NCBI RefSeq assembly: GCF_000759435.1
Contig: NZ_JRJG01000265.1
Location: 1-38,760 of the forward strand
Direction: 5' to 3'
Length of the DNA: 38,760 nt
Source of the DNA: Hoeflea sp. BAL378
GTDB lineage: Bacteria; Pseudomonadota; Alphaproteobacteria; Rhizobiales; Rhizobiaceae
The position numbers were made by a program, and so were the translations under genes. Numbering within the stretch: position 1 is the stretch's first letter; each line of letters begins with the position of its first letter. Below the pieces are notes generated by a model. It was not told where the DNA came from, made no database searches, and was given only the letters and a program-made list of their open reading frames with translations. Positions 7,833 through 17,534 of the stretch are shown here, piece by piece.

Positions 7833-9070
7833 TGCCCATCCTCCATTTTCTGCGCGACAACGCCCGCTGGATCGCGGGCGGGTTCCTGCTCACGTTCTTC
7901 TCGTCCTTCGGGCAGACCTATTTCATCTCGCTGTCGGCGGGCGACATCCGCGCGGAATACGGGCTCAGCCATGGCGGCTTCGGCACGCTCTACATGATCG
8001 CGACGCTCGCGAGCGCCGCCACACTGCCGCAGATCGGCAAGGTCATCGACCGGATCAGCGTCTCGGCCACCGTGCTGCTGGCAGCACCCATCCTGGCGCT
8101 GGCCTGCGTGCTGATGGCCTGGTCGACGTCGCTCGTGCTCTTGGTGCTTTCGATCTATTTCCTGCGGCTGTTCGGGCAGGGCATGTTCAGCCACATCGCG
8201 TTCACCGCCATGGGCCGCTGGTTCGCCGCCCAGCGCGGCCGGGCGGTGTCGCTGAGCGCCATCGGGGTGAATTTCGGCGAGGCGCTGTTTCCGATCAGCT
8301 TCGTGGGCGTCGCGGCGCTGATCGGCTGGCGCGGCTCCTGGCTGCTCGCGGCGGGCGTGCTGATGCTGGTGGCGCTGCCGGCGATCTACGGTCTGCTCAA
8401 GGTCGAGCGCACGCCGCAATCGGCGACGGTCGATCCCAATCAGCCCGCGGCGCGGGAATGGACTAGGGCCGAAGTGGTGCGCGATCCGCTGTTCTGGGCG
8501 TCGCTGATGGGCGTGCTGGCGCCGCCCTTCATCGGCACCACCATCTTCTTCCACCAGGTCTATCTGTCGGAGCTGCGCGGCTGGGATCCGGCGGTGTTCG
8601 CCGCCTCCTTCGCCATCATGTCGGCGATGACCATCGGCTTCGCGCTCATTGCCGGGCAGTTGATCGACCGGTTCTCGGCGATCCGCCTGCTGCCGTCGTT
8701 CCTGCTGCCGCTGTCGCTGTCCTGCTTCGTGCTGGCCTCGACCGACGCGCCCTGGGGCGCCTATGCCTTCATGGCGCTGATGGGCGTGTCCTACGGCTTC
8801 TCCTCGACGCTGTTCGGGGCGCTGTGGCCGGAACTCTACGGTACCAGGCATCTGGGCGGCATCCGCTCGCTGATCGTGGCCTTCATGGTCTTTGCCACCG
8901 CCATGGGGCCGGGCCTCACAGGCGCGCTGATCGATGCGGGCGTGTCCTATCCGCTGCAGATCGCCGCCATGGGCGCCTATTGCGTGGCGATGATCGTGGT
9001 GATGACGGTCGTCAGCCGCCGGGCGCTCGCCCGCAGGCCGCGGGCGGAGGCGGCGTCCGTCAGCGGATGA
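7832..9070 (+). CDS. major facilitator superfamily transporter
   Basis: A 412-residue membrane protein with about twelve hydrophobic segments in two halves, starting LRDNARWIAGGFLLTFFSSFGQTYFISL. Loop motifs of MFS carriers are visible, such as GKVIDRIS after segment 2 and GQLIDRFS in the second half. The frame is open far upstream inside nadE, but the ATG at 7832 overlapping the nadE stop is the sensible start. Substrate cannot be read from the sequence. Its coupling to nadE could suggest uptake of a pyridine precursor, but that is only context. Its last 11 bases overlap the end of the convergent DUF2865 gene. Confidence 0.9.
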   Translation: MPILHFLRDNARWIAGGFLLTFFSSFGQTYFISLSAGDIRAEYGLSHGGFGTLYMIATLASAATLPQIGKVIDRISVSATVLLAAPILALACVLMAWSTSLVLLVLSIYFLRLFGQGMFSHIAFTAMGRWFAAQRGRAVSLSAIGVNFGEALFPISFVGVAALIGWRGSWLLAAGVLMLVALPAIYGLLKVERTPQSATVDPNQPAAREWTRAEVVRDPLFWASLMGVLAPPFIGTTIFFHQVYLSELRGWDPAVFAASFAIMSAMTIGFALIAGQLIDRFSAIRLLPSFLLPLSLSCFVLASTDAPWGAYAFMALMGVSYGFSSTLFGALWPELYGTRHLGGIRSLIVAFMVFATAMGPGLTGALIDAGVSYPLQIAAMGAYCVAMIVVMTVVSRRALARRPRAEAASVSG

Positions 9071-10235
9071 GGCTCTGGGCGCCGGCCTTGAGGTCGAGCT
9101 GCTCGGAATCGTCGGGCAGGAAGGTGGGGCCGACCATGCGGACCTGGCGCTCGGCCTCGCTCAACGGCCGCTCCTGGGTCGAGGCCGACAGCACCGCCGT
9201 GACGTCCTCCGACGTCAGGCGCATTTCGGCGTCGAGCATGGTTTCGGGATCCTCGCCCGGGTCGGGCCGGTTGATCGGGTGCACCCAGGTCGTCACCGAC
9301 CCTTCCTCCGTGCCGGCCTCGCCGTTCAGGATCGCCTCGCGGCGCTCCATTTCCTTGTAGAACGCGCCCATGTTGCAGCCGCAGGCCTTGCTCATCGGCG
9401 CCCCGGCGTTGCGGTAGACGAAGGCGTTGTCCATCTCGGCATAGGGCTCGCTGGTGCGCGCGGAGATCATGTCCTCGCTCTCCTGGCCCTCGGCCGCGTG
9501 GAAATAGAGCTCCGTCTTCGTTCCCGGGCACATCATCTGGCAGGTGCGCTCGTCGCGGGCGAAATCGGACGGCGTCGCCCGCGAGGAGACCGGAAAGAAG
9601 AAGCCGTCGCAACTGCGCACGCACAGGGTGCGGTAGCCGCCGCCATTGGCGGCGCGCGGTTCGATCAGGATGTTGGAGCGGGTGAGGCCGGTGCTGGCGA
9701 TGAGCTCGGACCTGCCGCCGCTGTCGCCGAGGATGGAGACCAGGCCGGGGCTCTTGGCGCGTTTCGCCCTGATCGCGTCCTCGCGGCCCTTCAGCGCCGC
9801 CGCCTGGATCGAGGCGCGCCGGCCGTCGCAATCATTGGCCTTGAGCGCGGCCTGGATGCGGCGCGCTTGCCCCTTGTTGGTCCGCTGCGCGAAGGAATCG
9901 CGCTTGCGCTCCAGCGCCGCCAGGTTGACCAGCATCTTCTTGTGTGCGGTGGTGAGCTTGGCGCAGGCCTGGGCGTTCTGGCCGCCCAGCACGATGATGC
10001 TGCCGGAGGTGCAGCCGAACCGCTTCAAGTCGGACCGGACCTGGCCGATCTGGATGTCCTGCTTCTCGGCGGCGTCGGCGAAGCGGCGGTAATTGGCGGA
10101 CGAGCCGGCGTTCTGCGAGACCCGTTCAAGCTGGGTCTTGAGCTGGGTGCAGACCGCGGTGGCGTGCGCCGCACTTGACCCCGCGAAGGCAAGCGCAACC
10201 ACCAGTACAAGACTGCCGATCCGGGCGCGGCGCAT
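9060..10235 (-). CDS. DUF2865 domain protein, exported
   Basis: A 391-residue protein with an N-terminal signal sequence (MRRARIGSLVLVVALAFAGSSAAHA) and several cysteines. The cysteine-rich stretch TLCVRSCDGFFFPVSS...CQMMCPGTKTELY, followed later by KACGCN, is the mark of DUF2865, a family found mostly in Hyphomicrobiales and of unknown function. The frame can start at a TTG at 10247, but the ATG at 10235 has a GGAG site at the right distance and begins the signal peptide. Its 3' end overlaps the transporter gene on the other strand by 11 bases. It is likely periplasmic, with disulphide bonds. Confidence 0.85.
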   Translation of the reverse strand: MRRARIGSLVLVVALAFAGSSAAHATAVCTQLKTQLERVSQNAGSSANYRRFADAAEKQDIQIGQVRSDLKRFGCTSGSIIVLGGQNAQACAKLTTAHKKMLVNLAALERKRDSFAQRTNKGQARRIQAALKANDCDGRRASIQAAALKGREDAIRAKRAKSPGLVSILGDSGGRSELIASTGLTRSNILIEPRAANGGGYRTLCVRSCDGFFFPVSSRATPSDFARDERTCQMMCPGTKTELYFHAAEGQESEDMISARTSEPYAEMDNAFVYRNAGAPMSKACGCNMGAFYKEMERREAILNGEAGTEEGSVTTWVHPINRPDPGEDPETMLDAEMRLTSEDVTAVLSASTQERPLSEAERQVRMVGPTFLPDDSEQLDLKAGAQSLIR

Positions 10236-10376
10236 GAGCAACTCCAAAACACATCTCGACGCATCCTACGGCATCAAGTGTTAAAGCTTGGACACCGTCT
10301 CTGCTTCCATAGTATCCAAAGCCGCCCATTGCGCCAATCACAACTGGGTGTTTACCTTAATCGCGCCCCGGACGGC

Positions 10377-10394
10377 CCGGCGCCGATGCGCCGG
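10377..10394 (-). terminator. hairpin after maeB
   Basis: A perfect 7-bp GC stem (CCGGCGC with GCGCCGG) around a 4-base loop lies about ten bases past the maeB stop. No T-run follows on that strand, so it may stabilise the mRNA end and not terminate. Confidence 0.3.
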
Positions 10395-10403
10395 CGGCAG
10401 CGC

Positions 10404-12719
10404 TCACTCCACCGACGAAGCCTCGACCACGGCCAGCGTCGACATGTTGACCACGCCGCGCGAGGTCACCGACGGCGAGAGAATGTGGGCGGGCAGGGCG
10501 GCGCCGAGCAGGATCGGGCCGACGTGCAGCGCCTCGGTCATGGTCTTGACCAGGCCGAGCGCGATATTGGCCGCGTCGAGATTCGGGAACACCAGCAGAT
10601 TGGCTTCGCCGGTCAGCGTCGAACCGGGCATCACCCGCTGCCTGAGAAGTTCCGACATCGCCGAATCCCCGTGCATCTCGCCGTCGACCTCGAGGTCCGG
10701 CGCGACCGAGCGGAGGATCTCCATCGCCCGGCGCATCTTCGTGGCGCTGGCGGAATCGCGCGAGCCGAAATTGGAATGCGACACCAGCGCCGCCTTCGGG
10801 TTGATGCCGAAGCGGCGGATCTCCTCGGCCGCGAGCACCGTGGTTTCGGCGATCTCCTCGGCGGTCGGATCGAAGGATACATAGGTGTCGGTGAAGAAGG
10901 TGGCGCTGCGCTGCGAGATCAGCAGGCTCAAGGCCGAATAGTCGATCACGCCCTCGCGCTTGCCGATGATCTGGGAGACGTCGCGCAGGTGCCGCGCATA
11001 GCGGCCCTCGAGCCCGCAGATCATCGCGTCGGCCTCGCCGCGCCTCAGCGCCAGCGCGCCGATCACGGTCGAGTTGGTGCGGATGATGGTGCGCGCGGCT
11101 TCGGGAATCACGCCCTTGCGGCCGACGAGGGAGAAATACTCGTCGACATAGTCGCGGAAGCGCGGGTCCTCATCCGGGTTGATCACCTCGAAATCGGCGC
11201 CGGGCCTGATCCTGAGACCGAATCGCTGCAGGCGGGATTCGATGATGCCGGGTCGGCCGATCAGGATAGGCACGCCGATGCCTTCCTCAAGCAGCACCTG
11301 GGCGGCGCGCAGCACGCGCTCGTCCTCGCCCTCGGCAAAGACCACGCGCTTGTGGCTCGCGCTCTTGGCCGCGGTGAACAGCGGCTTCATGATCAGGCCG
11401 GAGCGGAACACGAAGCGGTTCAACTGGTCGATATAGGCGTCCATGTCGGCGATCGGACGCCGGGCGACGCCGGATTTCGCCGCGGCCTCGGCGACAGCGG
11501 GGGCGATCCTCAGGATCAGCCGCTGGTCGAAGGGCGAGGGGATGAGATATTCCGGCCCGAACACCGGGGTCTCGCCGGAATAGGCGCGCGCGGCGATGTC
11601 GGAGGGTTCTTCCCGGGCCAGCGCCGCGATCGCGCGGACGGCCGCCATCTTCATCTCCTCGTTGATGGTGCGCGCGCCGCAGTCAAGGGCGCCGCGGAAG
11701 ATGTAGGGAAAGCACAAGACGTTGTTGACCTGGTTCGGAAAATCCGACCGTCCGGTGCAGATCATCGCGTCGGGCCGGGCGAGCCGCGCCAGATCCGGCA
11801 TGATCTCGGGAGAGGGGTTGGCGAGCGCCATGATCATCGGCCGCTCGGCCATCGTCGCCAGCATCTCTGGCTTGAGGACGCCCGCCGCCGACAGGCCCAG
11901 GAACACGTCGGCGCCGCCGATCGATTCCGAAAGCACCCGGTTGTCGGAGGGCTGGGCATAGATCGATTTCCACTCGTCCATCAGCACCTCGCGGCCCTCG
12001 TAGACCAGGCCCTCGATGTCGTGCACCCAGATGTTCTCGCGTTTCGCGCCGAGCGCCACCAGCAGGTTGAGGCAGGCGAGTGCTGCGGCGCCTGCGCCGG
12101 AGGTGACGATCTTGGCGTCCTCGATCTTCTTGCCGGCGAGTTCGAGCCCGTTGAGGATGCCGGCGGCGACGATGATGGCGGTGCCGTGCTGGTCGTCATG
12201 GAACACCGGAATGTCCATCACCGCCCGCAACTGCCGCTCGACCTCGAAGCATTCCGGCGCCTTGATGTCCTCGAGATTGATGCCGCCGAAGGTCGGCTCC
12301 AGAGCGGAGATCACGCTGACCATGCGGTCGACGTCGGGCGCGTCGATCTCGATGTCGAAGACGTCGATGCCGGCGAATTTCTTGAACAGCACCGCCTTGC
12401 CCTCCATCACCGGCTTGGAGGCGAGCGGGCCGATATTGCCGAGCCCCAGCACCGCGGTGCCGTTGGAGACCACGCCCACCAGGTTGGCGCGCGCGGTGTA
12501 GGCGGCGGCGGCGTCGGGATTGTCGCGGATGGCGAGGCAGGGGGCCGCCACGCCGGGCGAATAGGCCAGCGCCAGGTCGCGCTGGTTGCCGAGCGGCTTG
12601 GTCGCCTGGATCTCGAGTTTACCCGGCCGCGGGTAGCGGTGATAGAACAGGGCGTTCTCGTCCAGATCGCCGGTCGTGGGCTTGGGATCTTCGGCGCGCT
12701 TGGTGTCTTTGGCGGTCAT
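10404..12719 (-). CDS. maeB: malic enzyme with C-terminal phosphotransacetylase-like domain
   Basis: Oxidative decarboxylation of malate to pyruvate, giving NAD(P)H. The 771-residue chimera is typical of rhizobia and many Gram-negatives. Residues 1 to about 430 form the malic enzyme: Tyr53 in YSPGVAAP, Lys108 in EGKAVLFK, acidic metal ligands at LEDIK (150-151) and HDDQHGT (175-176), and a GAGAAA nucleotide site at 208. Residues about 457-771 resemble phosphate acetyltransferase and probably have a regulatory, acetyl-CoA-sensing role. Rhizobia often have two such enzymes, one NAD- and one NADP-dependent; the sequence alone does not say which this is. Many rhizobia have mutS next to this gene; it is absent here. 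Confidence 0.93.
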   Translation of the reverse strand: MTAKDTKRAEDPKPTTGDLDENALFYHRYPRPGKLEIQATKPLGNQRDLALAYSPGVAAPCLAIRDNPDAAAAYTARANLVGVVSNGTAVLGLGNIGPLASKPVMEGKAVLFKKFAGIDVFDIEIDAPDVDRMVSVISALEPTFGGINLEDIKAPECFEVERQLRAVMDIPVFHDDQHGTAIIVAAGILNGLELAGKKIEDAKIVTSGAGAAALACLNLLVALGAKRENIWVHDIEGLVYEGREVLMDEWKSIYAQPSDNRVLSESIGGADVFLGLSAAGVLKPEMLATMAERPMIMALANPSPEIMPDLARLARPDAMICTGRSDFPNQVNNVLCFPYIFRGALDCGARTINEEMKMAAVRAIAALAREEPSDIAARAYSGETPVFGPEYLIPSPFDQRLILRIAPAVAEAAAKSGVARRPIADMDAYIDQLNRFVFRSGLIMKPLFTAAKSASHKRVVFAEGEDERVLRAAQVLLEEGIGVPILIGRPGIIESRLQRFGLRIRPGADFEVINPDEDPRFRDYVDEYFSLVGRKGVIPEAARTIIRTNSTVIGALALRRGEADAMICGLEGRYARHLRDVSQIIGKREGVIDYSALSLLISQRSATFFTDTYVSFDPTAEEIAETTVLAAEEIRRFGINPKAALVSHSNFGSRDSASATKMRRAMEILRSVAPDLEVDGEMHGDSAMSELLRQRVMPGSTLTGEANLLVFPNLDAANIALGLVKTMTEALHVGPILLGAALPAHILSPSVTSRGVVNMSTLAVVEASSVE

Positions 12720-12727
12720 CTGCGGCT

Positions 12728-12880
12728 CTACTCTCTTGCAAACATGGGGGTCGGCCCGACGCCGTGCTGCACGGCGATCGCGGTCGCCTGGCCGGACATC
12801 GGGAGTGTCGTCGGGGAAAAGGACTTGGCGGCGGCGCCGCCGGCTCCGGCGTCAAGCGCGCCGGTTGCACCTCTGGTCAT
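12728..12880 (-). CDS. possible 50-residue small protein upstream of maeB
   Basis: An ATG at 12880 follows GAGGGG at about eight bases, and the frame ends with TAG eight bases before the maeB start. The product is rich in Ala, Gly and Thr, with no signal peptide, no membrane segment and no family I recognise. Codon third positions are mostly G or C, as in neighbouring genes. The tight spacing would fit a leader peptide or a small co-translated protein. It may equally be a chance frame in the maeB leader. Confidence 0.3.
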   Translation of the reverse strand: MTRGATGALDAGAGGAAAKSFSPTTLPMSGQATAIAVQHGVGPTPMFARE

Positions 12881-12983
12881 GGATCATCCCCTCAGCAAAC
12901 CGATTAGATCGGCCTGCCCAAGTTCTAGAACCGATCCGGATCAATTGAAACCTGTTTGATGGAAGGGCGGAGCGAGGTCCGCG

Positions 12984-13967
12984 TCATCCCCACAATTCAT
13001 GCGACGGCGGCGAGACCAGCGACCCGGTATAGACCAGGCCGGGCGAACGGTCGCGGGCGAGCAGCAACGGGCCGTCGAGATCGACCCAGTCGGCGTCCTG
13101 GGCGAGCAGCACCGCCGGCGCCATGGCGAGCGAGGTGCCCACCATGCAGCCGACCATCACGCCAAATCCCAGTTCGCGGGCGCGGGCGCGCATCCTCAGC
13201 GCCTCGGTCAGTCCGCCGGTCTTGTCGAGCTTGATGTTGATTGCGTCGTAGCGGTCCGACAGCGCTTCCAGATCCTCGTAGGTGTGGACGCTCTCGTCGG
13301 CGCAGATCGGCACCGGGTGGGGAATGCTGGAGAGGATCCCGTCCTTGCCCGCCGGCAGCGGCTGCTCGATCAGGCTGATATGCAGTTCGGCAGCGAGCAG
13401 AAGATGGGCGCGGATGTTGTCCTCGGTCCAGCCCTCGTTGGCGTCGAGAATGATCTCGGCATTGGGGGCGGCGCTGACCACGGCGTGCATGCGGGCGCGG
13501 TCGTCGGAGGTGCCGACCTTGACCTTGAGCAGTTTCTGCGAGGCATGCGCGCGGGCCTCGTCGGCCATGTCGGCAGGGTCGCCGAGCGAGATCGTCACCG
13601 CGGTCGGCACCGGCCGGGGCAGCGTGCTGCAGGCGGTGGTGGAGGCGCGCACGCCGCTCTTCTTGGCTTCCAGGTCCCACAGCGCGCAGTCGATGGCGTT
13701 GCGCGCGGCACCCGCGGGCATAGCACTTTGCAGATCCATGCGGCTGGCGCCGCCGGCAATCGCCTCGCCGAACTTCTCGATCGCCTCGAGAACGCCGTCC
13801 ACGGTCTCGCCATAGCGGGTGTAGGGCACGCATTCGCCGCGGCCGCTGACGCCGTCCTCGGTGATGGTGCAGGTCACCACGTCTGCCGCGGTCTTGGCGC
13901 CACGGGAAATGTTGAAGGCCCGGGTGAGGGGAAAACTGTCGATCCTGGCGATAAGCTGTCGTGGCAT
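12984..13967 (-). CDS. L-Ala-D/L-Glu epimerase-like (DgcA-type) enolase superfamily protein
   Basis: A 327-residue member of the muconate lactonising subgroup of the enolase superfamily. The catalytic lysines lie at KVK (148 and 150) and KLDKTGG (Lys246). The magnesium ligands are Asp175 in LDANEG, Glu201 in IEQPLP, and Asp224 in ICADES. This set fits dipeptide epimerases, which recycle murein peptides, and also DgcA, which racemises N-acetyl-D-glutamate in Sinorhizobium. DgcA is usually next to the DUF1611 gene dgcN, which is missing here, so the exact substrate stays open. The start ATG at 13967 gives the family's usual N-terminus. It is divergent from the Mla operon. Confidence 0.85.
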   Translation of the reverse strand: MPRQLIARIDSFPLTRAFNISRGAKTAADVVTCTITEDGVSGRGECVPYTRYGETVDGVLEAIEKFGEAIAGGASRMDLQSAMPAGAARNAIDCALWDLEAKKSGVRASTTACSTLPRPVPTAVTISLGDPADMADEARAHASQKLLKVKVGTSDDRARMHAVVSAAPNAEIILDANEGWTEDNIRAHLLLAAELHISLIEQPLPAGKDGILSSIPHPVPICADESVHTYEDLEALSDRYDAINIKLDKTGGLTEALRMRARARELGFGVMVGCMVGTSLAMAPAVLLAQDADWVDLDGPLLLARDRSPGLVYTGSLVSPPSHELWG

Positions 13968-14066
13968 TGCAACGTGTCCGTAAAAAAGCTCTGAAGATGG
14001 CCAAAGCGGACGCTAATACAGAGCCTGTGCGGTGACAGTCCCTGATCGACCCGCTATGTGTGGGCC

Positions 14067-15257
14067 ATGTTGACCGAACCGTCGAAAGATACAAGGGCAG
14101 AAGTCAAGTCTGGCCAGGGCGCAGATCTGCCGGCGAGGCTCGAGCATCGCGTCACCGGCGAGCGGGAGACGCTCGTGCTCGAGGGCGACTGGCGGCACGC
14201 GGCGATTTCCGGCGTCTACGGGCAGATGCTCGAGGCCCAGCGCGGCCTGTCGGGCAAGGCGGTGGAGATCGACCTGTCCGGGGTCGCGCATTTCGACACG
14301 GCGGGCGCCTGGCTGGTGCGCAAGACCATGGCCGCCGCCCGCGCCACGGGTGTCGAGGCGCATCTGGTGGGCGCGAGCAGCCAGGCGGCGGCGCTGATCG
14401 AGGCTATTCCCGACCTCGTCGACGGCAAGGCCGTCGCCAAGGCGCAGAAGCCGCCCCTGTTCGAGCGGCTGTTCGCGCCGACCGGCAAGGCCATCTACGA
14501 GCTCTATGACGACATGGTGGCCTCGCTCTACATCCTGGGCTCGGCGGTGCGCGGCGCGCAGATGAAGCTCAACCGCTCGTCGGGGATCTCGCCCGCCTCG
14601 ATCGTCACCCATATCGACCGCATGGGCGTGCGCGCGGTGCCGATCATCACGCTGATGAGCTTCCTCATCGGCGCCATCATCGCCCAGCAGGGCGCGTTCC
14701 AGCTCAGGTATTTCGGCGCGGAGGTCTTCGTCGTCGACCTGGTCGGCATCCTGCAACTGCGCGAAATCGGCGTGCTGTTGACGGCGATCATGATCGCCGG
14801 CCGCTCGGGCAGCGCGATCACCGCCGAAATCGGCTCGATGAAGATGCGCGAGGAGGTGGACGCGCTCAAGGTGATGGGGCTCAACCCGATCGGCGTGCTG
14901 GTGTTTCCGCGCCTGGTGGCGCTCACCGTGGCGCTGCCGCTGCTCACCATCGTCGCCAATTTCGCCGCGCTTGCGGGCGCCGCCGCCGTGACGTGGACAT
15001 ATTCGGGCATTACCCCCGATGTCTTCGTCGCAAGGCTGCGTGAAGCCATCGACATGTCGACCATCACCTCGGGCATGATCAAGGCGCCGTTCATGGCGCT
15101 GATCATCGGCATCGTCGCCGCGGTGGAAGGCATGAAGGTCGGCGGCAGCGCTGAATCGCTGGGCCAACGGGTTACCGCGTCCGTGGTCAAGTCGATCTTC
15201 GTGGTGATCCTGGTCGACGGGCTGTTCGCCATGTTCTACGCCGCGATCGATTTTTGA
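14067..15257 (+). CDS. mlaE: Mla-type ABC transporter permease with N-terminal STAS domain
   Basis: Inner-membrane permease for lipid traffic between the inner and outer membranes. Of 396 residues, about the first 105 form a STAS-like domain (VEIDLSGVAHFDTAGAWLVRK). The rest is the MlaE/DUF140 permease with about five membrane segments and the conserved GRSGSAITAEIGSMKMREEVDAL stretch split across positions 246-268. In E. coli the STAS protein MlaB is separate; this fusion is common in alphaproteobacteria. A GTG at 14058 is an alternative start. Stop and next start are close, opening a tightly packed operon of four genes. Confidence 0.93.
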   Translation: MLTEPSKDTRAEVKSGQGADLPARLEHRVTGERETLVLEGDWRHAAISGVYGQMLEAQRGLSGKAVEIDLSGVAHFDTAGAWLVRKTMAAARATGVEAHLVGASSQAAALIEAIPDLVDGKAVAKAQKPPLFERLFAPTGKAIYELYDDMVASLYILGSAVRGAQMKLNRSSGISPASIVTHIDRMGVRAVPIITLMSFLIGAIIAQQGAFQLRYFGAEVFVVDLVGILQLREIGVLLTAIMIAGRSGSAITAEIGSMKMREEVDALKVMGLNPIGVLVFPRLVALTVALPLLTIVANFAALAGAAAVTWTYSGITPDVFVARLREAIDMSTITSGMIKAPFMALIIGIVAAVEGMKVGGSAESLGQRVTASVVKSIFVVILVDGLFAMFYAAIDF

Positions 15258-15268
15258 GCCAGGACCGC

Positions 15269-16126
15269 ATGACCCACCCAGATCCCATCCGAACCGACCC
15301 GAACGGCAAAGGCGAAGTGCTGCTGTCGGTGCGCGACGTCTGCGTCGCCTTTGGCCGGAACAAGGTGCTAGAACACCTCGATCTCGACGTCTACCGCGGC
15401 GAGATCCTCGGCTTCGTCGGCGGCTCGGGCACCGGCAAGTCGGTGCTGATGCGCTCGATCCTGCGGCTGATTCCGCGCCAGAAGGGCGAGATCCGCATCC
15501 TGGGCGAGGATTACGACAAGGTGAGCGAGGCCAAGAAGATCGAACTCGACATGCGGCTGGGCGTCCTGTTCCAGCACGGGGCGCTGTTTTCGGCGCTGAC
15601 CGTGCGCGAGAACATCCAGGTGCCGATGCGCGAATATCTCGACCTTCCGCAGAAGCTGATGGACGAACTGGCCGAACTCAAGGTGGCGATGGTCGGGCTC
15701 GCGCCGGACGCGGCCGACAAATACCCGTCCGAACTCTCGGGCGGCATGATCAAGCGCGCGGCGCTGGCGCGGGCGCTGGCGCTCGATCCGGACCTGGTGT
15801 TCCTCGACGAGCCGACGTCGGGGCTCGACCCGATCGGGGCCGCGGAGTTCGACGAGCTGATCGCCCGGCTGCGTGACACGCTGGGCCTTACGGTCTACAT
15901 GGTCACCCACGATCTCGACAGCCTGTTCTCCGTCTGCGACCGCATCGCGGTGCTCGGCAACAAGCACGTGATGGTCGAAGGCACGATCGACGACATGCTT
16001 TCATTTGACGACCCCTGGGTGCAGTCCTATTTCCGGGGGAAGAGGGCGCGGATGATCCCGGACCGCGACAAGCAACCCGATCCGGCGCCGATGCAGCCAA
16101 GCAGCCAGAAAAGCGAAGCGACATAA
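15269..16126 (+). CDS. mlaF: Mla-type ABC transporter ATP-binding protein
   Basis: ATPase that powers the lipid transporter. The 285-residue product has Walker A GGSGTGKS (51-58), Q-loop Gln102 (FQHG), signature LSGGM (156-160), Walker B LVFLDE (176-181) and H-loop His214. The ATG at 15269 is preceded closely by AGGA; a TTG at 15254 overlapping the permease stop would add five residues. Its stop overlaps the next start (TAATG). The C-terminal tail is short and charged. Confidence 0.95.
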   Translation: MTHPDPIRTDPNGKGEVLLSVRDVCVAFGRNKVLEHLDLDVYRGEILGFVGGSGTGKSVLMRSILRLIPRQKGEIRILGEDYDKVSEAKKIELDMRLGVLFQHGALFSALTVRENIQVPMREYLDLPQKLMDELAELKVAMVGLAPDAADKYPSELSGGMIKRAALARALALDPDLVFLDEPTSGLDPIGAAEFDELIARLRDTLGLTVYMVTHDLDSLFSVCDRIAVLGNKHVMVEGTIDDMLSFDDPWVQSYFRGKRARMIPDRDKQPDPAPMQPSSQKSEAT

Positions 16127-17496
16127 TGGAAACGCGGGCCAATTACGCAATCGTCGGACTGTTCACCGTGCTGGTGATGCTGTCGGCGTTCGGTTTCATC
16201 TACTGGATGGCGAAATTCGGCGGCGGCGGCGAGACCGCGCCGCTGATCGTGCGCATCCCCGGCTCGGCCAACGGGTTGTCCGTGGGCTCGCCGGTGCGGT
16301 TCAACGGCATTCCCTACGGCGTGATCCGCCGGCTCAGCGTCGATCCGGAGAGCCCGAAATTCGTCATCGCCATGACCGAGGTGCAGGCCAACACGCCGAT
16401 CTACACCGACACCCGCGCGGCGCTGGAAATCCAGGGCCTGACCGGCTCGGCCTATATCGAGATGCAGGGCGGCACGCCCAGCAACGACAACATCCTCAAC
16501 AAGGCTGCGAACGAGGGCCGGGTCGCCGAGATCACCGCCGATCCGTCGAGCGTGACCAACCTGCTCGCCACCGCCGACGACATCCTCAACCGCGCCAATC
16601 GGGTCGTCGGCCAGGTCGAGGGCTTCGTCATCGACGCCCGCGGCCCGCTCACGGAGACGCTCCGGAACACCGAGACCTTCACCGGCGCGCTGCGCGACAA
16701 TGCCGACGGCATCGACGATTTCCTCAAGAGCGTGGGCAACCTGTCGGAAGTGGTCAAATCGGTCTCGGGGCGCATCGAAAGCGCGCTCGCCTCGGCGGAG
16801 AACCTGATCAACGCCGTCGATCCGGAAAAGATCGACCGGATTCTCGCCAATGTCGACACGGTGACCAGCGAGGTCGCCACCGCGTCCGGCGACATCACCA
16901 AGACGCTCGAAAGCTTCCGCAACGCCGCCCAGTCGCTCGAAACCCTGTCGGCCAATGCCGGCGCCGCGCTCGACAAGGTCGACAAGGTGATCGCCGGCAT
17001 CGATCCCGAACGGGTCGGGCAGGCGATGGACGACATTGCCGCCGCCAGTTCCGATGCCCGCCAGGCGCTGGCCGAGGCGCGCGGCGTGGCCGAGACCTTC
17101 AGCGCGCGCAAGGAGGATTTCGACCTCATCATCAGCGACGTCAAGCAGATGAGCGGCCGGCTCAACGCCGCCTCGACGCGCGTCGACGGCGTGCTCGCCA
17201 AGATCGACGGCTTCCTGGGTGAGGGCGACGCCTCCAACCTGCTGGCCGATGCCGAGGCGACCCTGAAGTCCTTCCGCGACGTCGCCAATTCGCTCAATGC
17301 CCGCATCGGGCCGATCGCCGACAATCTGCAGCGGTTCTCGGGATCGGGCCTGCGCGACGTCGAGGCGCTGGTCAACGACGCACGGCGCTCGATCCAGCGC
17401 ATCGAACGGTCGATCTCGACCATCGAGCAGGATCCTCAGCGGCTTATTTTCGGCGGAGAGACCGTCAAGCAGTATGACGGGCGGACGCGGCGTTGA
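16126..17496 (+). CDS. mlaD: MlaD-family (MCE domain) substrate-binding protein with long helical tail
   Basis: Membrane-anchored lipid-binding part of the Mla-type transporter. One membrane segment lies at about residues 7-28, followed by an MCE domain at about 38-118 (SPVRFNGIPYGVIRRLSVDPE, then LTGSAYIEMQGG). The remaining 300 or so residues are predicted long helices rich in Asn, Ala and Asp, with repeated RNAAQSLETLS- and DNADGIDDFLK-like patterns. E. coli MlaD has only 183 residues, so the tail is long. Such tails occur in other MCE proteins that form tubes across the periplasm. The downstream gene starts within four bases of its stop, or a little later. Confidence 0.92.
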   Translation: METRANYAIVGLFTVLVMLSAFGFIYWMAKFGGGGETAPLIVRIPGSANGLSVGSPVRFNGIPYGVIRRLSVDPESPKFVIAMTEVQANTPIYTDTRAALEIQGLTGSAYIEMQGGTPSNDNILNKAANEGRVAEITADPSSVTNLLATADDILNRANRVVGQVEGFVIDARGPLTETLRNTETFTGALRDNADGIDDFLKSVGNLSEVVKSVSGRIESALASAENLINAVDPEKIDRILANVDTVTSEVATASGDITKTLESFRNAAQSLETLSANAGAALDKVDKVIAGIDPERVGQAMDDIAAASSDARQALAEARGVAETFSARKEDFDLIISDVKQMSGRLNAASTRVDGVLAKIDGFLGEGDASNLLADAEATLKSFRDVANSLNARIGPIADNLQRFSGSGLRDVEALVNDARRSIQRIERSISTIEQDPQRLIFGGETVKQYDGRTRR

Positions 17497-17534
17497 CTCT
17501 TGGGCGCGTGCATCGCAAGAAAAGGGTTAACGAA

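Noticed and set aside
10278-12959. Open frame of 893 codons opposite maeB
   Set aside because: The maeB product is a well known enzyme over its full length; the opposite frame gives a His/Arg-rich product with no domain.
12999-13994. Open frame of 331 codons opposite the epimerase gene
   Set aside because: Shadow of a gene whose catalytic residues are all in place on the minus strand.
14030-14066. Promoter GTGACA-N16-CTATGT just before the Mla permease
   Set aside because: The start of transcription would fall within or past the first codons of the chosen start; it is more likely a chance match.
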